A stretch of DNA of 27,500 bases from positions 160,001 to 187,500 of the forward strand of contig CAUYUJ010016474.1 in NCBI GenBank assembly GCA_963575745.1, written 5' to 3'. A model generated the notes under the pieces. That model did no database searches. It saw only the letters and a program-made list of their open reading frames with translations, and was not told the DNA's origin. Source of the DNA: Prorocentrum cordatum (taxonomy: Eukaryota > Sar > Dinophyceae > Prorocentrales > Prorocentraceae). Of this stretch, positions 9,388-18,007 are shown piece by piece; position 1 is the first letter of the stretch, and every line of letters starts with the position of its first letter. The position numbers and the translations under genes were made by a program.

Positions 9388-9605
9388 CGACACCAGAACA
9401 GCGAAAACCAGGACCCTCACGGAGGGACGATTTGGCCGCTTACAGTCGACCCGTATCACAAGGATGGGCGATAAGGATGCAAGGGCCTTGGAGGGCCGTT
9501 TCGAAGCACTTCGAGCGGGGCGCGGCCCATGAAAGTGGCCAAGGATGGACCGAGGAGCCAAGGATGCACGGGTACCCTTGGGAAGTTTGCCCATCCTTAC
9601 TATGC
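9388..9605 (+). repeat. Dispersed repeat R, copy 1
   Basis: Contains ACCCGTATCACAAGGATGGG, then AAGGATGCAAGGGCCTTGG, then CCCTTGGGAAGTTTGCCCAT and ends CTTACTATGC. The same blocks in the same order occur at about 10290-10635 and 11895-12060. It is interrupted at its 3' end by element F2 copy A and resumes at 9773 with TATGCGGGTT. No coding potential is recognised. Confidence 0.75.
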
Positions 9606-9772
9606 TGACGACCTACCAGACCACCCCAACCCAACCCGAAGACCCGAATTTCGGGTTGGGGGGGGTATGGGCTCCATGTGTGTTTTGTTCGATGTTCCCG
9701 GACCCCCCCCACTGGAAATGGAGTGCAAATTGAGGCCTTCGGGTTGGGTTGGGGTGGTTTGGTGGGTGGTGA
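9606..9772. mobile_element. TIR element family F2, copy A (MITE-like)
   Basis: 167 bp with imperfect inverted ends (TGACGACCTACCAGACCACC and the complement of GGTGGTTTGGTGGGTGGTGA) continuing inward through CCCCAACCCAACCCGAAG. The pentamer TATGC flanks it on both sides (9601-9605, 9773-9777). Repeat R at 10617-10627 carries the same flanks joined with a single TATGC (CTCACTATGCGGGTT), an empty-site paralogue that fixes the insertion and its 5-bp duplication. Inside the left end is an AACCCGAA...TTCGGGTT mini-palindrome. It is non-coding. Confidence 0.88.
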
Positions 9773-9777
9773 TATGC

Positions 9778-10048
9778 GGGTTTTATGTGTTACCTGCTGT
9801 TTCCCTTCCGCCCCTCCCCGATGGAAGATGACGTACTACTTTTCATGGGGTCATCTTGCAATGATCTCTGGCAAATCTTCATTCAATGCGGGCTTGACGG
9901 GATCTCGACCTCCGGAGACCCGCCGACTCCCGACTGTAGAGTCGGCACCGGGACAGCGAAGACCGGGACCCTCGCGGAGGGACGGCCTGGCCGCTGGCAC
10001 CCAAGTCCAAGACGCGGGCGTCGGAGGCGGGAGCCCGGGGGGACAGGG
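9778..10048. other. Spacer with an R-related fragment
   Basis: 9940-10010 resembles repeat R copy 1 (GGCACCGGGACAGCGAAGAC, GGACCCTCGCGGAGGGACG; compare 9400-9435). The remainder is not recognised. Confidence 0.5.
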
Positions 10049-10056
10049 CCCTGCAG

Positions 10057-10215
10057 CTAGGTCGGGCGTGTCCCCCTACAGGGGGATTTTCGACGAAAAA
10101 TAAAAAATATCAGAAAAATACTCCAAAATGGTTAAGAAAAATCAAAAAGTAGGCACCAAACTATTTTTGGCCTATTCTTGCATATTCCTCCTGTAGAGGG
10201 ACAGGCCCGATTTAA
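10057..10215. mobile_element. TIR element family F1, copy 2
   Basis: 159 bp, beginning CTAGGTCGGGCGTGTCCCCC and ending AGGCCCGATTTAA, with the same A/T-rich interior as copies 1 and 3. Flanked by CCCTGCAG (10049-10056) and CCCTACAG (10216-10223), an 8-bp target-site duplication with one mismatch. Same length as copy 3. Non-coding. Confidence 0.85.
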
Positions 10216-10223
10216 CCCTACAG

Positions 10224-10640
10224 TCCGCCGCCACGAAGCCCAACACCGAGGGGCAACGAAGGACGGAAGCCTTCGGGCCAGAGGCAATGGCCAGCTACCA
10301 CTACAGTCGACCGTGTCATAAGGATGCGCGGTAAGGATGCAAATAGGGAGCCACATGCGAACCCTACCCCTACCCCCCACGATTTCTGAGGGGGAGGGCG
10401 GGGTTCACTTCGTTCGGGAGCTCCCGAGCGAAGTGAACCCCACACTCCCCCTCAGAAATCGTAGGGGGTAGGGGTAGAGTTCGCATGTGGCCCCCTAGCA
10501 AGACCTTGGGGGCCCAAGTTGACGTTTTTCGAACGAGGTTGGCCATCGAAAGTCGCTAAGGATGGGCCGAGGGGACAGGGATGCAAGGGTGCCCTTGGGA
10601 AGGTTGCCCATCCTCACTATGCGGGTTGACTGTAAGCCAA
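10224..10640 (+). repeat. Dispersed repeat R, copy 2, split by element F4
   Basis: The left half (10224-10343) carries the GGCAACGAAGGACGGAAGCC block, CAGTCGACCGTGTCATAAGG and AAGGATGCAAA. The right half (10498-10640) continues with GCAAGACCTTGGGGGCCC, TTCGAACGAGGTTGGCC and CCCTTGGGAAGGTTGCCCAT, ending ACTATGCGGGTTGACTGT. Together they form one R unit, colinear with 11895-12060. The first block also occurs in the degenerate array at 18.5-19.4 kb. Confidence 0.75.
10344..10497. mobile_element. Near-perfect palindromic element F4
   Basis: A 154-bp inverted repeat with arms of about 70 bp (TAGGGAGCCACATGCGAA... pairing with ...TTCGCATGTGGCCCCCTA) around a TTCGGGAGCTCCCGA centre. The flanks are GCAAA (10339-10343) and GCAAG (10498-10502). 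Other R copies carry a single GCAAG at this point (AAGGATGCAAGGGCC at 9473-9487), so this is an insertion with a 5-bp duplication, one base of which has since mutated. No ORF of note. No second copy of F4 seen in the window. Confidence 0.82.
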
Positions 10641-10752
10641 CACACCGCGACAAACACGGCCGTCGCATGAGCGGAGCCAGCGCGCAACTGCCACAAAACC
10701 CGACACACGGAAAGAGCAAAGGCCGAGGCCACGATGGAAGGACCTGATGGCC
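10641..10752. other. Spacer between R copy 2 and F1 copy 3
   Basis: No gene recognised. It resembles the flank of other R copies. Confidence 0.4.
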
Positions 10753-10760
10753 AACTACCA

Positions 10761-10919
10761 TTAGGTCGGGCATGTCCCCCTACAGGGGGAGTTTGGACGA
10801 AAAATAAACAATTGCCAAAAAATGCCCCAAGATGGTCAAAAAATACTCCAAAATAGTCCCCAGACTGTTGTTTGACTATTTTGGGATATTCCTCCTGTAG
10901 AGGGACACGCCCGACTTAA
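10761..10919. mobile_element. TIR element family F1, copy 3
   Basis: 159 bp from TTAGGTCGGGC to GCCCGACTTAA, flanked by a perfect 8-bp duplication AACTACCA (10753-10760 and 10920-10927). It has the same TCCCCCTACAGGGGGA end palindrome and an interior of CAAAAAATGCCCC-like A-rich sequence. It defines the family termini best. Non-coding. Confidence 0.9.
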
Positions 10920-10927
10920 AACTACCA

Positions 10928-11154
10928 CGAAACCCCAGCACACGAGGGCAAACCAGAGCCAGAGCTGGCCGTACGGGCGGGGCCCTGTGAGCCTCCCCGT
11001 GGGCGAGAGCTCAGGGGCGGTTGCCGTAGAGCCGTGAACGCAGTGGCAACCAAGGCTGGGCCTAAGCAGGCGGGGCGCAACGACCAAACACAACGAAACC
11101 CAGCGGCAGGGCAGCCATGATCGGGACCTTGCCATTGAGTACCTACAAGGCAGC
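10928..11154. other. R-related GC-rich spacer
   Basis: Contains GAGGGCAAACCAGAGCC and GGGCGGGGCCCTGTGAGCC, related to the block repeated at 18.5-19.4 kb. No gene recognised. Confidence 0.4.
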
Positions 11155-11320
11155 TTTTTTATATATATATATAGGATTTATTGTTTTTTATAAGGTATTG
11201 AAATAATATCTTTTTATACCAAAAAAACTGATTGTTATGCATGACTAACTTATGAGTAAATTCATGCGTGAACTCATCGTTGTTTTTAGTGCTAAATCCC
11301 TGCATTTGTAATGCATGATC
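11155..11320. other. AT-rich patch of unknown origin
   Basis: About 165 bp of strongly A/T-rich sequence (TATATATATATA, TTTTTTATAAGG, AAAAAAACTGATTG) in otherwise GC-rich DNA. It has no inverted ends or duplication that I can see. An organelle-derived insertion or the remnant of an AT-rich element are both possible. No protein match was recognised. Confidence 0.5.
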
Positions 11321-11350
11321 CACACGCGGAGCATGTACTAAAAACGGCAC

Positions 11351-11512
11351 TGTACCAAACCACCCCAACCCCACCCGAAGACCCGAATTTCGGGTTGGGG
11401 GGGTACGGGTTCCATAAATGTTTTTGCAATGTTCCTCGACCCCCCCCCCCGCTGGAAATGGAGGGCAAATTGAGGCCTTCGGGTTGGGCTGGGGTGGTTT
11501 GGTGGGTGGTGA
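11351..11512. mobile_element. TIR element family F2, copy B
   Basis: About 162 bp and clearly homologous throughout to 9606-9772: CCCGAAGACCCGAATTTCGGG at the left, CTGGAAATGGAG and CAAATTGAGGCCTTCGGGTT at the right. The left end is less well preserved. Flanks GGCAC (11346-11350) and GCCAC (11513-11517) may be a 5-bp duplication with one mismatch, but this is uncertain. Confidence 0.78.
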
Positions 11513-12600
11513 GCCACGGGAAGGACTCTCGGGGCAACGGTTGGAGACTCCCACGCTCGGGGCCCTGTCGGCAAGTGCCGGGGAACCCGATCGGCCGGTG
11601 CAGCTACGACCAAAGGATCCCATGTTGGCGGCGCGCCCGGGGGGGGGGAATGGCGGACGGGGCAGCAGTGCAAGAAGGCAGGAGGCTTCTTGGAAGCCCG
11701 CCCGCCTTCTAAGAGGTCCTCTGAAGCTTCGGGGAAGGCTTCTGAGAAGGCGTCGAGGCTTCCGAGAGGCCCGGCCGGCTTCTTCGAAGGCCACCGTCGT
11801 GGCCCTTCCCCCTTGGGCCGCGCCGCCAACCATCCATCTGAGCGCCCTGTGGGGAACAACAGGAGAAGCCAGCAGCTCGGGGAAAACTACTGTCCACCCG
11901 TATCATAAGGATGCGCGGCAAGCACGCAAGGGCCTCGGAGGCCCATGTGAGCGCTTTTCGAACGAGGTTGGCCAGCGAAGGTCGCTAAGAATGGGCCGAA
12001 GGGGCAAGAATGCGAAGTCAACCCTGAAAAAGCCACTCACCCTTACTATGCTCGTTGACTGTGCGGGCGCGACCCCTGGGCGGGATCCTTCGGGCAACTG
12101 CCGCAGCACCCCCAGGAGTCGGTGGGCCCCAGCGGCCAGGACCCGAGCGGCGGAGCCCCGCAGGCGGCCACTGGGGAAGCCAGTGGAAGCCAGCGGCCGA
12201 GGCGAGTACAGCCAAGAACTTCTGGGCGGGGTCCATCGGAACAACGGTCGGAGAATCCAGAGGTCTGCGCCAGCTACGGGCGGAACGCATGCCCAAACAC
12301 GACGAAACCAAATTGCCGTGGATGGTTGCTAAAGGGCGAAGTAGGGGCCCGTGAGTACAAGCACTGCTGGAAGACGGTTGACCATGAAACGAGCGCATGG
12401 ACCCAAATCACGAGACACCTCGCCGCTTGGGCACCATCGCCAGCCCAAACGGCGAGCGTAAATCGGGCGCAGCCCCGCACGCATTCGAATGCCCACACAT
12501 CGTCCTCGTACTACTCGTCAGAGTGAGGGGGCTGAACCGAACGGTCATTCACTGTCCCTGGGTGCGTGGCTGAAGCGGAATTCCGCGATGCGGAATCTTC
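11513..12600. repeat. R copy 3 and related GC-rich repeats, no gene recognised
   Basis: 11680-11800 contains loose tandem units around GGCTTCTGAGAAGGC. 11895-12060 is repeat R copy 3 (ACCCGTATCATAAGGATGCG, TTTTCGAACGAGGTTGGCC, CTTACTATGC). 12060-12340 holds further R-type blocks (GGCGGCCACTGGGGAAGCCA). A 304-codon plus-strand frame crosses all of this, but it is made of repeat sequence in arbitrary frames and is not called a gene. 12340-12600 holds nothing recognised, except a TTGTTGTTATT tract starting near 12600. Confidence 0.55.
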
Positions 12601-12645
12601 TTGTTGTTTGTTGTTATTTGTTGTTATTTGTTGTTGTCGTCGTCC

Positions 12646-13225
12646 TACCCGCGACCCGCCCCACGACCCACCCGCGACCCACCCCGCGACCCACCCGCGA
12701 CCCACCCGCGACCTACCCCGCGACCCACCCGCAACCCACCCCGCGACCCACCCGCGACCCACCCGCGACCCACCCGCGACCCACCCGCGACCCACCCGCG
12801 ACACACCCCGAGACGCCCCCAGCGACCCACCCGCGACCAACCCGCGACCCACCCGCGACCCACCCCGCGACCCCCGCGACCCCCGCGACCCACCCGCGAC
12901 CCACCGCGACCGCGACCCGCGACCCACCCGCGACCCACCCACCCATTTTCGGCGCCTGCGGCGGGCTGCTCTTGAATCCCTTCCAGGTGGAGGTGGGGAG
13001 CCCGCGACCCACCTGCGACCCAAACTACATTCACTGAACAAGCCTTCGGCGCCTGCGGCGGATTTCTTTTGCATCGGCGACCCACCCGCGACCCACCGGC
13101 GACCCACCCCGAGACCCACCCGCGACCCACCCCGCGACCCACCCGCGACCGCGACCCACCCGCGACCCACCCGCGACCCACCGCGACCCACCCGCGACCC
13201 ACCCGCGACCCACTCCGCGACCCAC
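12646..13225. repeat. 11-bp GCGACCCACCC minisatellite in two blocks
   Basis: Blocks at 12646-12945 and about 13075-13225, units mostly GCGACCCACCC. Three copies of a linker with GGCGCCTGCGGCGG and CTTTTGCAT- or CTTGAATCCCTTCCAGG-like text lie at about 12950, 13048 and 13235, so a higher-order unit of array plus linker is repeated. Because 11 is not a multiple of three, all frames stay open and the long ORFs here are spurious. Confidence 0.92.
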
Positions 13226-13542
13226 CCAAAATTTTCGGCGCCTGCGGCGGGCTTCTTTTGCATTCTTTCCAGGCTTCTTTTGCATTCGTGAGGGCCACGA
13301 GGTCCGCTGGCTCGACGCCCGCGTCGCCCACGCCCGCCCCCTCACATTTCTCCGCAATTGCGGGGTGCTACGTATTCCTCTCCGTCCTCCTCCCCGTCCT
13401 GATCGTCGTCCTCCTCATCTTCCTTTTTCCTCGTCTTCCTTCTGCTCCAGCTCCTCCTCGGCGTCCTCGTCTAGGACCTCGTCCTAGGACCTCGCTCTTC
13501 TCGGCGGCAGAGGCCATAGGTTGCGCCCTAGGTTGCGCCATG
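13226..13542. other. Spacer with CT-rich tract, no gene recognised
   Basis: 13370-13490 is pyrimidine-rich (CCTCCTCCCCGTCC), giving a Leu/Val-rich plus frame that looks like a membrane segment but is low complexity. A small direct repeat GGACCTCGTCCTAGGACCTCG lies near 13475. Two loose GGTTGCGCC units at about 13518-13540 lead into the 53-bp array. Confidence 0.45.
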
Positions 13543-14180
13543 GGTTGCGCTATAGGTTGCACCCTAGGCGGTTCAGAATGAAAGCGTCTCCTATCAGTTG
13601 CGCCATAGGTTGCGCCCTCGGCGGCCGAGAATAAAACCGTCTCCTATCGGTTGCGCCATAGCTTGCGCCCTCGGCGGCCGAGAAGAAAACCGTCTCCTAT
13701 CAATTGCGCCATAGGTTGCGCCCTCGGCGACCGAGAATAAAACTGTCCCCCTTCGGTTGCGCCATAGGTTGCGCCCTCGGCGACCGAAAATAAAACTGTC
13801 TCCTTTCGGTTGCGCCAAAGGTTGCGCCCTCGGCGGCCGAGAATAAAACCGTATCCGACCGGTTGCGCCATAGGTTGCGCCCTCGGCGGCCGAGAAGAAA
13901 ACCGTCCCCCATCGGCTGTGTCATAGGTTGCGCCCTCGGCGGCCGAGAATAAAACCATCTCTTGTCGGTTGCGCCATAGGTTGCGCTCTCGGCGGCCGAG
14001 AATAAAACCGTCCCCCATCGGTTGGGCAATAGGTTGCGCCCTCGACAGCCGAGAATAAAACCGTCTCCTATCAGTTGCGCCATAGGTTGCGCCCTCGGCG
14101 GCCGAGAATACAACCGTCTGCTATCGGTTGTGCCATAGGTTGCGCCCTCGGCGGCCGAGAATAAAACCGTCGCGTAACGG
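13543..14180. repeat. 53-bp tandem array, 12 units
   Basis: Units start near 13543, 13597, 13650, 13703, 13756, 13809, 13862, 13915, 13968, 14021, 14074 and 14127: an exact 53-bp period with point differences. Each unit has two 12-bp GGTTGCGCC(ATA/CTC) motifs, a GGCGGCCGAGAATAAAACCG block and a variable CGTCTCCTATC end. On the minus strand long stretches of all three frames lack stops, so the same peptide (GDGFILGRRGRNLWRN) appears in each frame with a 53-residue period. No start, splice or promoter evidence for expression. Confidence 0.95.
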
Positions 14181-14509
14181 GTGCGACCAGCTTGTTCAGT
14201 TCAGTTCAGTTCGGCTCAGTCCAATTGGATCCGCGGGAAACAAATTCGGGCTACGCCCCAAGACAATGCAAAAGAGAAAGACTTGGGCAACTAGAGCCAA
14301 GACATTATAGGCTGAACAGTGTGGTCAACTGCTGGAGGACCCAACGGTCGAGAGCAAATGAAGATTGGACCCTGTGGGTGGGATAACTTGAGCAATTGGC
14401 AGTAATCAGAAACCCATGAACAACTCAAAAATAATGCCCTGGCGAAGGAATCAAACCGCATGCGCGTGCGAACACCGCAACGCAGATAGGACCTAAGTGG
14501 GGCAGGCCC
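14181..14509. other. Leader of composite module M, copy 1
   Basis: 14181-14436 is not recognised apart from TTCAGTTCAG repeats near 14196 and an R-like GGACCCTGTGGGTGGG at 14368. 14437-14480 (CCCTGGCGAAGGAATCAAAC, then CGCATGCGCGTGCGAACACC) recurs at about 25135-25190 and 26651-26700, each time directly before a 90-bp array unit. On the minus strand it contains GGTTTGATTCC, close to a tRNA-type B box, but no convincing A box or tRNA fold is visible. Confidence 0.5.
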
Positions 14510-15505
14510 ATATGGGGCCACGAATCGTGCGACGGATGTGCCGAAATAAGTGCAGTGGCGCCATGCGATCCCTCCCACTGGGGTCTTCGGTGGGGCTCCT
14601 TATGTGGCCACGAACGTGTAAGGGGTGTGGCGAATTGGGCGCGGTGGCGCCATGCGAACTCTGTCAACGAAGCGTGTGAGCGGCGTGATGGAAAGGAAGC
14701 GGGGCCGCCATGCGAAGCGTCCCATTGGAGCCTTCGGTGGGGTTCCCCGTGGGGCCACGAAACGTGTGAGGGGTGTGCCGATGTGGGCACGGTGGCGCCA
14801 TGCGAACTTTCCCACTAGCGTGTTCGGTGGAGTTCCCCATAGGACCACGACGCGTGTGGGGGGTGTGCCGAAGTGGGCGCGGTGGCGCCATGCGAATGCT
14901 GCCACTGGGGCCTTCGGTGGAATTCCCAATGGGGCAACGAAACGTGTGAAGGGTGTGCCGACATGGGCGCGGCAGCACCGCGCGAACCTTCCCACGAGCG
15001 TTGTCGGTGGAACTCCCCATGGAGCAACGAAGCGAATGAGAGGTGCACCGAAATAGGGCGGGGCCGCCATGCGAACCCTCCCATTGGAGCCTTCGGTGGG
15101 GTTCCCGATCAAGCCACGGAACGTGCGAGGGGTGTGCCACTATGGTCCCCGCGGCGCCATGCGAACTGAATCCTGCCCCTGGGGCCTTCGGCGGAGTTCA
15201 CTATAATCACGGCGCGTGTGGCGGGTGTGCCGAAGTGGGCGCGGTGGCGCCATGCGAACCCTGCCACTGGGGCCTTCGGTGGATTTCCCAATGGGGTGAT
15301 GAAACGCGCGAAAGGTGTGCAAACATGGGCGCGGTGGCGCCATACGAACCTTCCCAATGACGCCTTCGATGGAGCTCCTTGTGGGGCCGCGAAGCCTGCG
15401 AAGGGTGTGCCGCAATTGGCGCGGTGGCGCCACACGACCACTCCAATGTGGCCTTCGGTGGAGCTCCGTATGGGGCCACGAAACGTGTGATCCGTGTGCC
15501 GACAT
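14510..15505. repeat. About 90-bp tandem array, some 11 units (module M, copy 1)
   Basis: The unit runs CCACGAAACGTGTGAGGGGT, GTGCCGA-(A/C)-(A/G)TGGGCGCGGTGG, CGCCATGCGAACC, CCACTGGGGCCTTCGGTGGA, GTTCCCCATGGGG. The GGTGGCGCCATGCGAAC anchor recurs every 87-94 bp, with one short unit (about 62 bp) near 14700. The same unit appears four times at 25200-25520 and once at 26715-26800. Short open frames in all phases are spurious. Confidence 0.93.
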
Positions 15506-15519
15506 GTAATTGGTGTCGA

Positions 15520-15935
15520 TGGCAATGTTGATGATGATACCGAGGAGAATGATTGCGTTGGTGGCGCGGATAAACTTAGTGATGGTGATGAAGACGATGA
15601 TGAAGAGGATTGTGGCAATGATGTGGGCCTTGATGGTGGTGATGAACATGATGATGGTGATGATGGGGGTGACGCGGGCGATGCTCATAGTGGACGTGAT
15701 GATTATGATGGTGATGATGTTGGTGACGATGATTGTGGCGGCGATGGTGACGACGATGATGGCAATGGTCTTGGTGATGGTGGCGATAATGATGATGACG
15801 ATGACGACGATGACGGCGACGGTGAAGATGCGAATGTTGATGGTGATGACAACTCTGATGCTGATGGCGGTAACGCTAAAAATGATGACGTTGATGTTGA
15901 TGATGACAATAATGACGGTGACGACGACGCTGGAA
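15520..15935. repeat. Degenerate (GAT/GGT)n array (module M, copy 1)
   Basis: GATGGTGATGAT-type sequence. The plus frame gives an Asp/Gly-rich acidic ORF of 155 codons and another frame poly-Met; both are repeat translations. It directly follows the 90-bp array, as at 25556. Confidence 0.9.
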
Positions 15936-16403
15936 AAAATGGGAGGGGAACGAGTGAGTGACGCAGGGCGCTACTGAATCTAAACGAAAACCGAACACCA
16001 CAGGATGGTCGGGGAAATAAATTACCCTTCGACGGGCAGCCCGAACACTTGGCTCAAAAATGCATGGGCGACGACAGCGCAGATTCGCCATGCATTGTGC
16101 AAACTACGCTACATATGATGTGCGCGCATCGCACGACTCGCAAGGTTCCGATAGAAGGACGAGGAACGAGGCCCCAGGAACGAAGACGAAGGACGCGGGA
16201 ACGAAGAGCAGAAGAAAGACAGAAGCGGGACGAAAAGTCAGCGCGGCAACAACAGGGAGACAGTGGAAAGGGGAAGACGACGACAGCGAAAGAGGCGGGA
16301 TGAGAAAATTGGGGGGAACGGCGGGAGGCATTTTTCCAATGGCGCGCTAAACAAAAAGCGCCGCACGGGCCATGTCGCTCTGGCGCTCCACGGGGTCAGC
16401 TGT
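15936..16403. other. Trailer of module M and unassigned sequence
   Basis: 15945-16020 (GAGTGAGTGACGCAGGGCGC, then CTAAACGAAAACCGAACACC, ACAGGATGG) is homologous to 26565-26630. 16150-16300 is purine-rich (GGAACGAAGACGAAGGAC). No gene is recognised before the helicase fragment. Confidence 0.5.
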
Positions 16404-16880
16404 TCAGACCTGGCGCAAGAAGCGAGCGATGCTCATTTCGCCCGCCAGCTTCTCCACCTACGTCCTGCACTTTTCTGCGACGAAGCTAAACGCCCGCAGG
16501 CGCACCGCCAGGTCTGCGGGCGGCCCGCAGGCAAGGAAATCAAGGCCAGGGTCGCGTATCATCACCAGGTTGTACACCTTCGTCGCCCTGGAAAGCACAA
16601 CGCAGAGATGCAGACAGAGGCCGTCCAGGTCCTCCGCGTCCTTGCAGCCGGCGTCGACAATGACCCGCGTCCAGGTCCTCCGCGTCCTTGCACCCGGCAG
16701 GCCGTGCACATCGGGACCTCGGCGTGGGAGATGGCCGGACCGGCGTGCGTGACCTCATGCTTGCGAAAGTCGACCGGGATCGACGTTTGCGGCTCGATGA
16801 AAACGAAGCCCGCCGCGATGAAGCGTTGATGCTGCGATCGAGTTCCGCGAGCTTCTTGCCGCAGGGGCTGGCAGGTACCG
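16404..16880 (-). pseudogene. Broken 3' end of an SF1 (Pif1/RecD-like) DNA helicase
   Basis: On the minus strand, one frame (about 16870-16690) gives FIEPQTSIPVDFRKHEVTHA and ends in VQGR, the position of helicase motif V (compare SQGQT in the copy at 19857). It then shifts frame near 16685 and continues RVIVDAGCKDAEDLD, HLCVVLSRATKVYNLVMI and FLACGPPADLAVRLRAF. LCVVLSRAT is motif VI, with the conserved Ser-Arg. An in-frame TAG at 16458-16460 is followed by further homologous codons (VEKLAGEM) to TGA at 16404. A 25-bp direct repeat (16622-16646 and 16668-16692) sits at the frame break. Motif order and the shared FL-CGPPA tail make it a paralogue of 19857-20341. One frameshift and one stop argue for a dead copy. 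Motifs I-IV are absent. Confidence 0.6.
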
Positions 16881-16881
16881 C

Positions 16882-17660
16882 ATGGATGGCGGGGTCGAAT
16901 CTGAATACGCGTAAGACGTCATTCCGCTCAAGCCCCCAGCAGCCTGCGAAAGTGGTGATAGTTTCGCAACTCGCAGACCACCAGGGATGGCGAGGGCGAA
17001 TCTGAACCCGCGAAGGACGTCACCCCGCTGGACCCCCAGCTACCATCAAGATTGGCGACCGTTTCGCAAATCGCAGCTCCCCAGGTATTGCGAAGTCTAA
17101 TCTGAATCCGCGTGAAATGTCACTCCGCTAGACCGCAAAACCCCCAAGCAGCCCTCGGACCTGGCGATCGTTTCGCAGATCGCAGCCCCCCAGACATGGC
17201 GAGGTCTAATCTGAGTCTACGCCAGACATCACCCCGCTGGACACCCCAGCAACCGTCGAAAGTGGCGACAGTTTCGCATTCCGCACCCCCCCAGGGATGG
17301 CGAGGTCTAATCTACGTCTGCGTAACACGTCAACCGGCTGGACCCCCAGCAACTTTCGAAAGCGGCGGCAGTTCCGAATATCGCACACCCCGGGATGGCG
17401 AGGTCTAATCTGAGTCTGCGCAACACGTGACTCCGCTGGACCCACCAGCAGCCTTCGAAAGTGGCGGCAGTTTCGCAGATCGCAGCCCCGCAGGGATGGT
17501 GAGGCCGAATATGAGTCTGCGTACGACGCCACTTCGCTGGATCCCCCAGCGACCCCCCAGACATGACGAGTTCGAATCTGAGTCTGCGTCAGACCTCACA
17601 CCGCTGGACCCCCCAGCAGCCCTCGAAAGGGGCGGCAGTTTCGCAGTTCGCAGCCAACAG
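16882..17660. repeat. About 100-bp tandem array, some 8 units
   Basis: The unit is ATGGCGAGGTCTAATCTGAG, TCTGCG, a variable ACGTCAC, CCGCTGGACCCCCAGCAGCC, TTCGAAAGTGGCGGCAGTTT, CGCAGATCGCAGCCCCCCAG. Unit starts lie near 16882, 16985, 17086, 17196, 17296, 17394, 17497 (short) and 17563. It lies immediately 5' (minus orientation) of the broken helicase fragment. The minus frames contain recurring short peptides, with no evidence of expression. Confidence 0.92.
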
Positions 17661-17840
17661 GCAAGAGGCTGGAGGGAAGAGAGGAGAATGGAGGCAGAAA
17701 GGAGACGCGACCCCACTGCTCTACTCGAAGCGAGAGCCCACCTCAGGAGAGCTGGTGACTGCATATGAAGCCCCTGCTGGCGGTGAAGGTGCCGATGGAA
17801 ACTGAGGCGAGACCCCTGCGGGTGCGACCCTGTGGGCAAC
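17661..17840. other. Spacer, no feature recognised
   Basis: Purine-rich near 17670-17700. Otherwise it is R-like (GACCCCTGCGGGTGCGACCC, then CTGTGGGCAACTATCA). Confidence 0.4.
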
Positions 17841-17845
17841 TATCA

Positions 17846-18007
17846 TGAAGGGGCCCTGGGACACACAAATAAATACACACAAATAAAAGCATTCCCCATA
17901 TTTTCACATATTTTCTAAGTTTCTGTCTTCCCCCCACTTCCCGTATTTTCCCATCTGTTCCTGGGAGTCGGCGATTAATTGTGTCTGTGTGTTTTTTCCC
18001 CTCCTGA
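17846..18007. mobile_element. TIR element family F3, copy 1
   Basis: 162 bp from TGAAGGGGCCCTGGGACACA to TGTGTTTTTTCCCCTCCTGA, weakly inverted at the ends (TGAAGGGG against TCAGGAGGGG; ACACACAAAT against GTGTGTTTT). Interior ATTCCCCATATTTTC is A/T-rich. Flanked by a perfect TATCA duplication (17841-17845, 18008-18012). Its only relative in the window is 18133-18255. Confidence 0.85.

Noticed and set aside
11418-12332. Plus-strand ORF of 304 codons
   Set aside because: It starts inside element F2 copy B and runs through R repeats that are in other frames in the sister copies.
12646-13225. Proline/arginine-rich protein gene
   Set aside because: An 11-bp minisatellite keeps all frames open; there is no start or splice context.
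13543-14180. CRISPR array
   Set aside because: Whole units repeat with scattered substitutions; there are no unique spacers and the context is eukaryotic.
16040-16062. Second relict spliced leader (ACTTGGCTCAA)
   Set aside because: Only the TTGGCTCAA core matches; the upstream half does not align and no gene follows.
17560-17580. tRNA B box (AGTTCGAATCT)
   Set aside because: It is part of the 100-bp array unit; other units lack it and no cloverleaf can be formed.
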